Below, piece after piece: positions 55,898 to 64,000 of a stretch of DNA of 64,000 nt. The number at the start of each line of letters is the position of its first letter. Position 1 is the stretch's first letter. The stretch is from Paraburkholderia fungorum (GTDB taxonomy: Bacteria > Pseudomonadota > Gammaproteobacteria > Burkholderiales > Burkholderiaceae). Below the pieces are notes generated by a model. The model worked only from the letters and a program-made list of their open reading frames with translations. It ran no database searches and was not told the DNA's origin. Location: contig NZ_MCAS01000002.1 of NCBI RefSeq assembly GCF_003610895.1, forward strand, positions 124,001 through 188,000, written 5' to 3'. The position numbers and the translations under genes were made by a program.

Positions 55898-57004
55898 TCA
55901 GAACTGATGCATCATCCCGACGTAGGCGCCCGTTTGCGATTCGCCCGCGAGCGGGCTCGTGTTGCTGGTGGCGTCGCGCGGTGACGCTTCCAGCGAGAAA
56001 TTCGAATTGCTGCCGTTGCGCACGTAACCCACCGTGCCGTACACGAAGGTGCGCTTCGAGAGGTTGTAGGTCGTGCCGAGCACGTACATCATCGCGTGGC
56101 CGGACGGATCGTGCGCGGCATCGCCGCCGCCGTCGCCGACCTTGATGTAGTAGCCGCCCGCCGTCACTGCCCAGCGCGACTGGATGTTGTAGGTGGCGCC
56201 CAGCCAGTAGTGATCGGCGCTGTCGGCCACGCCTATCGGCGAATCCGGCGCCGCGTAATGCGTGTAGGCGCCCTGGATCTTCCACGCGTCGAAGTGCACG
56301 TTCGCACCGGCGAAATATTCGCGCGAGGCCTGGAAGATGTTGCTCAAGCGGCCGTTGCTGTCGCGTAGTTCGTCGTAGATGCCGCGCACGTCGAAGAGCG
56401 GCGAGTGATAGGTAAGCATGATGCCGTCGGAGCGGCCAAACTCGCCTGCCGCGCCGCTGTTGAACGCGCCGGCCTGATTGCCCAAGGCGTATTGCGCCTG
56501 GACATCGAAACCCCACAGCACCGGGCTGTGATACTCGACGTTATTGCTGGTCTGCTGCCAGTTGCGCCCACGCACGAGCGACGCCGACGAAAACGCCTGC
56601 TGCACGAACGGATCGAATTCCCACACCCCGTCGCTATCGATAAACAGATTACGTCCAGCCTGCAGCGTGCCCCACTGATTGTCCTTCAGACCGACGAAGG
56701 CGCGCCGTGACCACAATCGTCCGCCACTGGTGGTGCCGTTCATGATCTGCAGACCGGTTTCCAGGTTGAAGATCGCATTCAGTCCGCCGCCCAGATCTTC
56801 ATTGCCTTTCAGGCCCAGCATGCTGGTGCCCCAATCGCCGCCTTCAGCGCTCCAGCGGTTCGCGGTGCCGCCCGCACCATTGTTGATGTGATTCAGATAT
56901 TCCAGGCCGCCGTCGAGACGGCCATATAAAGTCACGCTGGTTTGACCGTATGCCAGAGGGCTTACCACCGCCAGGGCGGCCATTAACTTTGTGCGTAGTC
57001 TCAT
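55898..57004 (-). CDS. Outer-membrane porin, Burkholderia type
   Basis: A 368-residue trimeric barrel. The signal peptide MRLRTKLMAALAVVSPLAYG is followed by the classic mature opening QTSVTLYGRLDGGLEYLN, and the C-terminus MMHQF ends in Phe as barrels do. FEFDPFV and the loop 3 region are typical of the Burkholderiales general-porin family. I start at 57004; the frame extends 55 codons upstream without signal-peptide character. It is 97 bases upstream of the dehydrogenase operon on the same strand and may provide entry for its substrate. Confidence 0.92.
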   Translation of the reverse strand: MRLRTKLMAALAVVSPLAYGQTSVTLYGRLDGGLEYLNHINNGAGGTANRWSAEGGDWGTSMLGLKGNEDLGGGLNAIFNLETGLQIMNGTTSGGRLWSRRAFVGLKDNQWGTLQAGRNLFIDSDGVWEFDPFVQQAFSSASLVRGRNWQQTSNNVEYHSPVLWGFDVQAQYALGNQAGAFNSGAAGEFGRSDGIMLTYHSPLFDVRGIYDELRDSNGRLSNIFQASREYFAGANVHFDAWKIQGAYTHYAAPDSPIGVADSADHYWLGATYNIQSRWAVTAGGYYIKVGDGGGDAAHDPSGHAMMYVLGTTYNLSKRTFVYGTVGYVRNGSNSNFSLEASPRDATSNTSPLAGESQTGAYVGMMHQF

Positions 57005-57488
57005 TGTTTTGCCGTGAGTTCTTCTGCCGAAATGGTGGGCAAAGCCGACTGCCGATGACTCAAAACTACTCACCGTGTCACATCGCGGCCGGCCTGTACC
57101 CGGCCGCGGACTCGCAGTGCAAGGCGCGTCTATGAGGCCTCGCGTATGCAACGCAACGGCATGGGCCATGACCTGTTGCCCATACCCGGTTACACCGGTC
57201 CGATGCCGGACCGAACCAGCTTGAACATGAGATGTTGTAAAACTACATACCTCGCGGACGAACTATAGGTGATCGACGCTTCATAGCCTAACCATTTGCC
57301 GCAATATATTTTTGCGGACCGCGCGCTCGACATTGAAAATCTTCAGTTGAATCGAATCGGTGTACCGTGAATGAAATTCCTGCCTGGGAGATCGAAAGGT
57401 ACTCACGATAAGATAGTCGGTCATTTCGCCTCAGCCAAATCGAAACGCATTATTTGTTGCCCGATCCATTCATCACTTGCCCCTTCCC
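57005..57488. other. Intergenic region between porin and AAA+ genes
   Basis: No gene supported. It is AT-richer toward the middle and must contain divergent promoters. A hairpin CCGCAA / TTGCGG (57299-57304 and 57312-57317) with an AT loop is the only clear structure. Confidence 0.5.
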
Positions 57489-58712
57489 ATGAACGTGCCT
57501 GAACTGACCGAAGACGAAAACCTTGGCCTTTACCAACGCGCGACTGAAACCGGCGCGGAATGGTGGCGCGTCAGCGTGGCGGACCGGCCGGAAAACTATC
57601 GCCTCGAGCACGGGGTGAATGAAGGCAACAACCATGGCTCGGTGGATATCGATCTGGTGGTCGACGCGGAAAACCTGCGCGCGAAGCTGAAGAAGTGGCG
57701 CCGGGAAGGCTTCGCGATCGATACGCCCGATGCCTCGGACGAAGCCGGCACGGCAGAGCGAGTGGCCTTTATGCCCGAGTTGCAACGCGTGGCGGCGCGG
57801 GCCTCGGTGGCGAAACATCATGCACGGGAGGGTGCGCGAGAAACCGTGCGCATCGGCCAGGTCGACGTGCCATGCGGTGTGGAGAATCCACTCGTGCCGC
57901 CCGTCAATCCGGCCTATCTCTTTTCCGGGCGCTTTAACGACATTGTCGAAGATATCGTCGAGAACCGGCGGGTGATGCTGATCGGTCACACTGGCGCGGG
58001 CAAGACGAGTCTCATCGAACAGGTCGCCGCGCGCTCGCTTCACGGCGTGTTGCGCTCGAACATGAATGGGCAAACCACGGCCGGCGATTTTGTCGGCTTC
58101 TGGACCGTCAAGGGCGGCGAGACGATCTGGGTGGACGGCGTGTTGCCCACGGCGATGCGCGAAGGCCTCTGGCTGATCGTCGACGAAATCGATTTCGCCG
58201 AACCGTCGATTCTCGCCGCCCTCACCGCCGTGCTCGAACCGCACGGCCGCCTCGTGCTGAAAGAAAAAGGCCATGAGATCGTCGCGCCGCATCCCGCGTT
58301 CCGGCTGTTCGCCACCGCGAATGCGGTCGGTGCGATGAGCCAGTTCCGTCATCTGTATCAGGGCGCGAATCTGATGAACGAGGCGTTTCTGGATCGCTGG
58401 CGCGTCTATATGCTGGACTATCTGACGCCAGCCGAGGAAACCGACGTGCTGATGCGCACCCTCGCCCCGCATATGACGCGTGCGCTCGCCACCACGCTCG
58501 CTGCGATTGCCGCCGACTGCCGCGCGGCGTTCGCCCGCGAAGACCTGTCGAGCGCATTCTCCACGCGGCGCCTGCTCGACTGGGCCGAGCTGATGCTGCG
58601 CACCGGCGACCCCGAACGTGCGGCGGGTCCGGCCATCTACGCGAAGGTCAGCCCGGAAGACGCGGCGCTGATTCGCGGCATCGTTCGTCATCACATTGCG
58701 CCGGCCGCCTGA
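57489..58712 (+). CDS. CobS-like AAA+ ATPase (MoxR clade)
   Basis: A 407-residue AAA+ protein. A 130-residue N-terminal part of unknown fold (AEWWRVSVADRPENYRLEHG) precedes the ATPase with Walker A IGHTGAGKTSLIEQVAARSL (about 165-184) and Walker B LWLIVDEIDF, close to the sensor FRLFATANAVG. This wording is that of the cobaltochelatase CobS group, but no cobN or cobalamin gene is near. The partner gene 37 bases downstream encodes a VWA protein, so they probably form a MoxR/VWA chaperone pair that remodels or loads metal into an unknown target. I start at the ATG at 57489; a TTG four codons earlier is possible. Confidence 0.85.
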   Translation: MNVPELTEDENLGLYQRATETGAEWWRVSVADRPENYRLEHGVNEGNNHGSVDIDLVVDAENLRAKLKKWRREGFAIDTPDASDEAGTAERVAFMPELQRVAARASVAKHHAREGARETVRIGQVDVPCGVENPLVPPVNPAYLFSGRFNDIVEDIVENRRVMLIGHTGAGKTSLIEQVAARSLHGVLRSNMNGQTTAGDFVGFWTVKGGETIWVDGVLPTAMREGLWLIVDEIDFAEPSILAALTAVLEPHGRLVLKEKGHEIVAPHPAFRLFATANAVGAMSQFRHLYQGANLMNEAFLDRWRVYMLDYLTPAEETDVLMRTLAPHMTRALATTLAAIAADCRAAFAREDLSSAFSTRRLLDWAELMLRTGDPERAAGPAIYAKVSPEDAALIRGIVRHHIAPAA

Positions 58713-58749
58713 GCCCGGCCCGGCACAATCAGCGAGCACAGCGATCGCC

Positions 58750-60501
58750 ATGAACGCAATGCACTCAACGCGCGACACGCGAGGCTTCGCGTTCGAATCG
58801 ACGCTTAGCAAGGTGGCGCGCGTGCTGACCGGGCAATACGGTGTGACGGTCGCCTTCAGTCCGGATGGTCCGCGTGTCGAACCCGGCCGCATCGTGATCC
58901 CCGACTATGAGTTGAGCGGCGGCGTCGAGCGCGACGTGCTGATCGGCTATCTGGATCTGCTGGTCGCGCGCGCCAAGCACTCCTCGCTCGCACAGATGGA
59001 TGCGCTGCCGCGCGGCGTGACAGCGAATCTCGCGCAGGTGATCGAGGACCGCCGCGTCTGCGTTCAATTGCTCGACGAGTATCCGGGCGCACGCTGGTTC
59101 ATCGGCAAACTGCGCGCGCATGCCGCCGAACAGGCGCGGCAGCGCTGGCCGAAGCTGCATTGGCGCGACCGGCTGGTCTGGCTGGTGGAGCGCGCGCTGT
59201 GGGACGAACCGCCGACCCGCGCCGAAGCGGTCCATTCATTGCTCGCCGCACTGCACGCCTCGCAGGATCAGCTGGACGAAGCACGCAGAAGCCGCTCGAG
59301 CGCGCATAGCATTGCGGCCGCGCAAGCCCTGGTGGCACGCGTGCGGGCTTTGTCGGCGGGCGACGTCAATAGCATGGTGTTCACCGCGGACCCGGTTGAA
59401 GACATCGATACGGAAACCGCCGCGTCTTCGTCCGAGCCGGGCAATGATGACGATACGGTCCTGCCCGACCAGGACAACGCCGCCTCGCCGCCTTCCGATC
59501 AAGGCGGCGGCGCGCAAGCGGAGAATGCGGTGGGCATGGGGCAATCGCTCGCCGATGCACAGCAGCCATCCGCGCGTTCGGACGGTGAAGCCGGCGCCGT
59601 GTCGGATGCCCTGCGCGAGCGGCTGTCGATTCCGCTTGCCACTGAGTTCGACGAAATCACCGACGTCACCGGTCAGGGCGACAGCGCAGCCTGGCGCGAG
59701 CTTCGCGCGCAGGCGCGCGCGGATACCGCCCCGCTCAAGGAGAAACTCGAACGTGCGCTGAGCGCCGACGAACGCACCCGTTGGCGCCGCGAGCAGGAGC
59801 GCGGCGAGATCGATCGCACCGCGCTGGCAAAACTCGCCACATCGCCCGGTTACCGTACGCCGTTTCGCACGCAGCGCGCGGCCAAAGGGCGCGATGTCGC
59901 CGTGACCTTGCTGATCGACCGTAGCGGTTCGATGGCCGGCCGCAAGATCGAACTCGCGCGCCTGTGCGCGAGCGCGCTGTGCGATGCGCTCACGCAGTTG
60001 TCGTTCGACTGCGAAGTGCTCGGCTATTGCTCGCTCGAGTCCGCGCCCATGAAGCAGCTGTATGAACGGCAACTGGCGGGCGGTGTGGATTTGCGGCGCT
60101 ATAACCGCTTTGTCGAGCGGCTCGACCTGAAAGTCTACAAACGCTTTGGCGCGACGGATCTGAGCGGCATTGCCGAAATCGACTGCGGTCACGAAAATCC
60201 GGACGGCGAGGCGCTCGCCTGGGCCGCGACTCGGCTCGCGGATCATCAGGCCGAGCGGCGCATCCTGATCGTGTTTTCGGACGGCTATCCGTCGACCGGC
60301 GACGGCGACCCGCAGGTGCTGCGCCACGATCTGCGCGAACGCGTCGCGGCGATCCAGAAACGCGGCATCGAACTGGTGGGGATCGGCGTGCTCACCGATG
60401 CGGTCGAGGATTTCTATCCGCACAACGTGGTGGTGAGCCGGCTCGCGGAATTGCCCTCGACGGTGTTTTCAGTGTTGAGTTCGATGCTGCTGACGCGCTA
60501 G
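58750..60501 (+). CDS. CobT-like VWA-domain protein
   Basis: A 583-residue protein with three parts: an N-terminal helical region (about 1-200, similar in wording to CobT: LARAKHSS, RVCVQLLDEYPGARW), an acidic low-complexity linker (about 205-260, rich in Asp, Ser and Glu), and a C-terminal VWA domain. The VWA has an intact metal-ion-dependent adhesion site, DRSGSM at 390-395, and GHENPDGEAL and FSDGYPSTGDGD. It follows the CobS-like ATPase gene and should be its partner. I start at 58750; an earlier in-frame start is less likely as it overlaps the upstream stop. Confidence 0.85.
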   Translation: MNAMHSTRDTRGFAFESTLSKVARVLTGQYGVTVAFSPDGPRVEPGRIVIPDYELSGGVERDVLIGYLDLLVARAKHSSLAQMDALPRGVTANLAQVIEDRRVCVQLLDEYPGARWFIGKLRAHAAEQARQRWPKLHWRDRLVWLVERALWDEPPTRAEAVHSLLAALHASQDQLDEARRSRSSAHSIAAAQALVARVRALSAGDVNSMVFTADPVEDIDTETAASSSEPGNDDDTVLPDQDNAASPPSDQGGGAQAENAVGMGQSLADAQQPSARSDGEAGAVSDALRERLSIPLATEFDEITDVTGQGDSAAWRELRAQARADTAPLKEKLERALSADERTRWRREQERGEIDRTALAKLATSPGYRTPFRTQRAAKGRDVAVTLLIDRSGSMAGRKIELARLCASALCDALTQLSFDCEVLGYCSLESAPMKQLYERQLAGGVDLRRYNRFVERLDLKVYKRFGATDLSGIAEIDCGHENPDGEALAWAATRLADHQAERRILIVFSDGYPSTGDGDPQVLRHDLRERVAAIQKRGIELVGIGVLTDAVEDFYPHNVVVSRLAELPSTVFSVLSSMLLTR

Positions 60502-60521
60502 ACCCCTCAGCCCCCAAGTCC

Positions 60522-61355
60522 TTAAGCCCGTTTGGGTTCGAACGGATACTGGTCGATCGCGCCACCGCGCGCGACCACCGCCGTGCTCTCCGGAATCTCC
60601 TCCCACCAGCCCTGCAGATCCGAGAGCGGCTCCGACAACACCAGGAACGCGTCTTCACCCACCGCCGTGATGCGCGAATCGTCGGGATACAGCTCGTGCA
60701 GGTGCCGGAACGAGGTACTGTGGAAGGGCGAACGCGACTGCCTTTCGCTCGAATAGCGAACCGCGATGATCTGCTCGCCGTCCGTGGCGCACACGGTCAT
60801 GTTCAGCGGTTCGTCCACCCCCTGCTTGCGCCCGACCTCTTCGACGAACCCCACCATCCGCTCGAGCGCCGTCACCGGCGCGAGTTCGAGACCGAAGGTC
60901 AGCGCGAGAAAGAACAGCACCTCGGAATCCGTCGAACCTTCAACCGATGCGAACAGCTCGGGGTCGATCGCCAGCATCAGTTCGCGGCGCACGAGCGGGT
61001 AGTTGCGCACCAGCCCGTTGTGCATAAAGAGCCACCGGCCATAGCGGAACGGATGACAGTTGGTTTCCTGCGACGGCGTGCCGGTCGCCGCGCGAATGTG
61101 CGCGACGAACAGCGGCGCACGGATGGCCCGCGCGGCCTCGCGCAGGTTGCGGTCGCTCCATGCCGGCTGAATGCAGCGATAGCGAAACGGAATGTCGGTG
61201 GGATGGCCGTACCAGCCGATGCCGAACCCGTCGCCGTTCGTGGTGGTCTGGCCGAGCCGCGAATGCAGGCTCTGGTCGATCAGGGAGTGTTTGGCGTTGA
61301 ACAGCACCGTTTCGAGTTGAAGCGGATTGCCGGTATAAGCGAGCCAGCGGCACAT
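60522..61355 (-). CDS. Class II glutamine amidotransferase (YafJ-like)
   Basis: A 277-residue Ntn-type glutaminase domain. The catalytic Cys is residue 2 (MCRWLAYTGNPL), exposed after removal of Met, and TTNGDGFGIGWYG (about 38-50) and VAHIRAATGTPSQETNCHPF are the substrate-binding segments. The YafJ/EgtC-like group often works without a fused synthetase domain and its acceptor is unknown. Convergent with the VWA gene. Confidence 0.9.
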   Translation of the reverse strand: MCRWLAYTGNPLQLETVLFNAKHSLIDQSLHSRLGQTTTNGDGFGIGWYGHPTDIPFRYRCIQPAWSDRNLREAARAIRAPLFVAHIRAATGTPSQETNCHPFRYGRWLFMHNGLVRNYPLVRRELMLAIDPELFASVEGSTDSEVLFFLALTFGLELAPVTALERMVGFVEEVGRKQGVDEPLNMTVCATDGEQIIAVRYSSERQSRSPFHSTSFRHLHELYPDDSRITAVGEDAFLVLSEPLSDLQGWWEEIPESTAVVARGGAIDQYPFEPKRA

Positions 61356-61431
61356 GAGTTTCCCCTCCTGTCACGACGAAATGTCCGACGAACCTCGCCG
61401 GGCCTCGACGAGGCCCACGCGCTGCCGTTCG

Positions 61432-62106
61432 CTATTTGACCACGGGTTGCATCTGCGCGATCGGTATCAGGAACTCCGAAAAGCCGGTCAGGATAATCTG
61501 CACGCCAATGCACAGCAGCAAAAACGACGAGACGCGCATCGCGACCTTGGTGCCGTCCACGCCGAGATACTTCGCGAAAACCACAGCCCGGCTGTAGATC
61601 AGGTACACCGTGACGGCCACCAGCAGCGAGATTCCCACCGAGGCGATGCCAGACAGCACAAACTCCGAGAGCTTATGCGTGCGGTTCGCGGTCAGCGCAA
61701 TCGCGGTGGCGATCGAACCCGGCCCGGTGGTGAGTGGAATGGTAAGCGGGAAGAACGCCTTCGACATGGCGTTATCCGAATCCACACGCTTGACGGACGG
61801 CTGCTCGGCCGGCGTGTCGGGCGCATTGAGCATCTGCCAGCCGCTCACGGCTACCGCGAGCCCGCCGCCTATGCGCAGGGCCTGCATCGAGATGCCGAAG
61901 AAATGGAGAATCGGGGTGCCGACGAAGAAGGCAACCAGCAGCACGCACATCACGTTGAAGGCGATCTTCTTGGCGAGTGCCGTGCGGTCTTCCGTAGTGA
62001 GCGATGCAGTGCGGTCGAGAAAGACGAACGCCATGCCGATTGGGTTGATGATGCTGATCAGCCCGGTGAAGCCAAACAGGATATCCGAGATCAGACTTTC
62101 GACCAT
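61432..62106 (-). CDS. MarC family integral membrane protein
   Basis: A 224-residue inner-membrane protein with six predicted helices. It opens with FTGLISIINPIGMAFVFLDR and has the second family repeat IPLTTGPGSIATAIALTANR (about 123-142). The family was once thought linked to multiple antibiotic resistance but its function is unresolved; transport of small solutes is supposed. Preceded by a 346-base gap that separates it from the divergent DUF3311 gene. Confidence 0.9.
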   Translation of the reverse strand: MVESLISDILFGFTGLISIINPIGMAFVFLDRTASLTTEDRTALAKKIAFNVMCVLLVAFFVGTPILHFFGISMQALRIGGGLAVAVSGWQMLNAPDTPAEQPSVKRVDSDNAMSKAFFPLTIPLTTGPGSIATAIALTANRTHKLSEFVLSGIASVGISLLVAVTVYLIYSRAVVFAKYLGVDGTKVAMRVSSFLLLCIGVQIILTGFSEFLIPIAQMQPVVK

Positions 62107-62452
62107 ATGCGATCCGTTTCGGGCAGCGGCTCGGGCGGCTTGATTGACTGACTGCCCACCCAGGCGCTACGCTGAGTTGAAGTACTGGACGCTTTGAGCG
62201 ATCCAGATCGATGCTCGCGTTGCGTGGCTCAGATGATATCGCGGCGCGGCATGCAAATTTGAAAAAAAGGGGACGACTCAAGCCACGCGCGGCGTTGCAC
62301 CGCAGCAGACCGGCACAAAAAGATGCGCACGCAACTTTCAGAAAGCCTACACTTTTTTGACTGACTTTACGCGCCCGAAGCATCAGGCATAAAGTCCTCA
62401 GCGAAGCTGCACTTTCAACGAGACGTACTTACCGGTTCGAGGAGTTGCCCCT
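62107..62452. other. Intergenic region between marC and the symporter pair
   Basis: No gene supported. It holds the divergent promoters of marC and DUF3311; no strong operator was seen. Confidence 0.45.
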
Positions 62453-62668
62453 ATGTTGCTTCGTGCACTCGCCGCGCTGCCGTTCATCGGCATTCTGCTC
62501 GGCGTCCCGTTTGTGAATCGTGTCGAACCGCTGGTGTTCGGCATGCCATTCGTGCTGGCCTGGATCGTCATGTGGGTGGTCCTGAGCGCCATCATCATGG
62601 CGATCGTCTATCGTCTGGATCCGAGCAACCGTCAGCTCGCCGCGGACGCCGAGGAGGCGCGATCATGA
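62453..62668 (+). CDS. DUF3311 small membrane protein
   Basis: A 71-residue protein with two membrane helices (about 3-21 and 30-55) and the DUF3311 pattern IGILLGVPFVNRVEPLVFGMPF. It overlaps the following symporter gene by 4 bases (ATGA), the usual arrangement of this family, which is regarded as an accessory subunit of sodium:solute symporters, much as DUF485 is for others. Confidence 0.9.
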   Translation: MLLRALAALPFIGILLGVPFVNRVEPLVFGMPFVLAWIVMWVVLSAIIMAIVYRLDPSNRQLAADAEEARS

Positions 62669-64000
62669 GCGCACTCATCATCATTGCGGCCATAACGCTG
62701 TTTGCGCTGTACCTGGGCGTGCGCGCGCGGCGCGGCCACGACATGAGTCTCGAACAATGGGCCGTGGGCGGGCGCAGTTTCGGCACGGCCTTCGTGTTCC
62801 TGCTGATGGCGGGCGAGATCTACACGACCTTCACCTTCCTTGGCGGCAGCGGTTTTGCTTACGGCAAGGGCGCGCCGGTCTACTACATTCTTGCCTACGG
62901 CACGCTCGCGTACATCATCTCGTACTGGATGCTGCCGCCAATCTGGCGTTACGCAAAAAATCACCGTCTCGTCTCGCAGCCGCACTTCTTCGCGCGCAAG
63001 TACGACAGCCCCGCGCTTGGCACCCTGGTCGCGCTGGTCGGCGTGGCCGCGCTGATCCCGTACCTCGTGCTGCAGCTCAAGGGCCTCGGCATCATCGTCG
63101 CGACCGCCTCGTATGGTGCGATCTCCTCGACTGCCGCCATCTGGATCGGCGCCGCGGTGGTGACAGCTTACGTGATGGTCTCCGGCGTGCGCGGCTCGGC
63201 GTGGAACTCGGTGGTGAAAGACATCCTGATTCTGGCGATCGTGCTGTTCCTCGGCATCTATTTGCCGTTGCACTACTACGGCGGCTTCAGCGACATGTTC
63301 CGCGCGATCGACGCCGCGCGCCCGGGCTTCCTGACCTTCCCGGCCAAGGGATCGAGCGTGATCTGGTTCCAGTCCACCGTGCTGCTGACGGCACTGGGCT
63401 TCTTCATGTGGCCGCACTCGTTCGGTTCGATTTTCACGGCGAAAGACGAGCGCATCTTCCGCCGCAATGCGATGGTGCTGCCGCTGTACCAGCTCATTCT
63501 GCTGTTCGTGTTCTTCGTGGGTTTTGCTGCAACGCTCAAGGTGCCTGGTCTGAAGGGCGGCGATATCGACCTGTCGCTGTTCCGCCTGTCGCTGCAGACT
63601 TTCGACCCGTGGTTCGTCGGCGTGATCGGCGCGGCGGGGATTCTGACGGCACTGGTGCCGGGATCGATGATTCTGACCTCGGCGTCAACCCTGCTTGCGA
63701 ACGACGTGTATCGCGGCATGGTGAGCCGCAATGCATCCGATGCGACGGTGACCAACCTCGCGCGCCTCCTCGTGCCGGTGGTGGCGCTGGTGGCTGTCGG
63801 CTTCACGCTGCACGGCGGCGAGACGATCGTGGCATTGCTGCTGATGGGCTACAGCTTCGTGACCCAGCTGTTTCCGGCGGTGATCTGCAGCTTGATGCCG
63901 CATAACCGGGCGACGAAGTACGGCGCGTTTTGCGGGATTCTGGCGGGTGTTGCTGTGGTGGCCCTGACCACTACCCTGCATCTGAGTATCGGCCAGTTGA
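62665..64000 (+). CDS. Sodium:solute symporter, 3' end beyond window
   Basis: An SSS-family transporter of at least 445 residues, still open at the right edge of the window. Helices begin at SALIIIAAITLFALYLGVRA, and FVFLLMAGEIYTTFTFLGGS (about 43-62) and ALGFFMWPHSFGSIFTAKDE are family segments. Sodium-coupled uptake of a small organic acid or similar solute is expected; substrate unknown. Coupled to the DUF3311 gene by the ATGA overlap. Confidence 0.9.
   Translation, partial: MSALIIIAAITLFALYLGVRARRGHDMSLEQWAVGGRSFGTAFVFLLMAGEIYTTFTFLGGSGFAYGKGAPVYYILAYGTLAYIISYWMLPPIWRYAKNHRLVSQPHFFARKYDSPALGTLVALVGVAALIPYLVLQLKGLGIIVATASYGAISSTAAIWIGAAVVTAYVMVSGVRGSAWNSVVKDILILAIVLFLGIYLPLHYYGGFSDMFRAIDAARPGFLTFPAKGSSVIWFQSTVLLTALGFFMWPHSFGSIFTAKDERIFRRNAMVLPLYQLILLFVFFVGFAATLKVPGLKGGDIDLSLFRLSLQTFDPWFVGVIGAAGILTALVPGSMILTSASTLLANDVYRGMVSRNASDATVTNLARLLVPVVALVAVGFTLHGGETIVALLLMGYSFVTQLFPAVICSLMPHNRATKYGAFCGILAGVAVVALTTTLHLSIGQL

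Noticed and set aside
57450-58892. 480-codon frame on the minus strand
   Set aside because: Antisense to the CobS-like ATPase gene, which has intact Walker motifs; no start signal or family pattern in the antisense product.
60530-60560. tRNA-like GGTTCGAAC string
   Set aside because: It falls in the coding 3' end of the amidotransferase gene; no cloverleaf arms around it.

Overview
This is a GC-rich, densely coded chromosomal window whose gene families point to a Burkholderiaceae beta-proteobacterium, most likely Paraburkholderia or Burkholderia. The clues are a DUF4148 protein, an MreB with Burkholderia-like wording, a Burkholderia-type trimeric porin, a czc-type metal efflux operon and a tandem glycine riboswitch. 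I saw no rRNA, tRNA, CRISPR array, insertion sequence or prophage. The genus is inferred from remembered family features, not from a database search.

Left part (1-9.9 kb). A leader with all the sequence hallmarks of a guanidine-I (ykkC) riboswitch precedes an orphan NitT/TauT-type substrate-binding protein. Next come a small secreted protein, a stand-alone MreB paralogue, and a GntR regulator beside an allophanate hydrolase with an elaborate inverted repeat in its promoter. Guanidine sensing and allophanate hydrolysis belong to the same known pathway, so this end may be a fragment of a guanidine/urea-nitrogen locus. A TetR regulator is divergent from an FAD monooxygenase.

9.5-18.5 kb is a metal-resistance block on the minus strand: czcC-czcB-czcA followed by the two-component pair czcR-czcS, with a small lipoprotein and a DUF4148 protein beyond. 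A 15-bp motif recurs in the czcC promoter and twice near these small genes.

18.5-30 kb is accessory in character. It holds a stand-alone SLATT protein, a methyltransferase, a DUF4118/hydrolase/MipA operon, YceH, an XRE-cupin regulator with a GNAT enzyme, a LysE exporter, a glycine riboswitch in front of a D-amino-acid dehydrogenase, a probable gene remnant, an unrecognised membrane protein divergent from an LprI-like secreted protein, and a BON protein.

30-52 kb is rich in central sugar metabolism: phosphoketolase plus acetate kinase, a HAD hydrolase, NAD-type 6-phosphogluconate dehydrogenase, a SetA-like sugar exporter, class I aldolase, glycogen debranching enzyme GlgX and transketolase. 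Interspersed are two hybrid sensor kinases, a receiver protein, a MarR regulator with duplicated operators, a thioredoxin-like protein and ZapE. Together the enzymes could route glycogen and pentose carbon to acetyl-phosphate.

52-64 kb carries a porin followed by a three-gene membrane sugar/alcohol dehydrogenase (small subunit, GMC flavoprotein, tri-haem cytochrome c), a CobS-like AAA+/CobT-like VWA pair outside any cobalamin locus, a class II amidotransferase, MarC, and a DUF3311/sodium-solute symporter pair that runs off the right edge.
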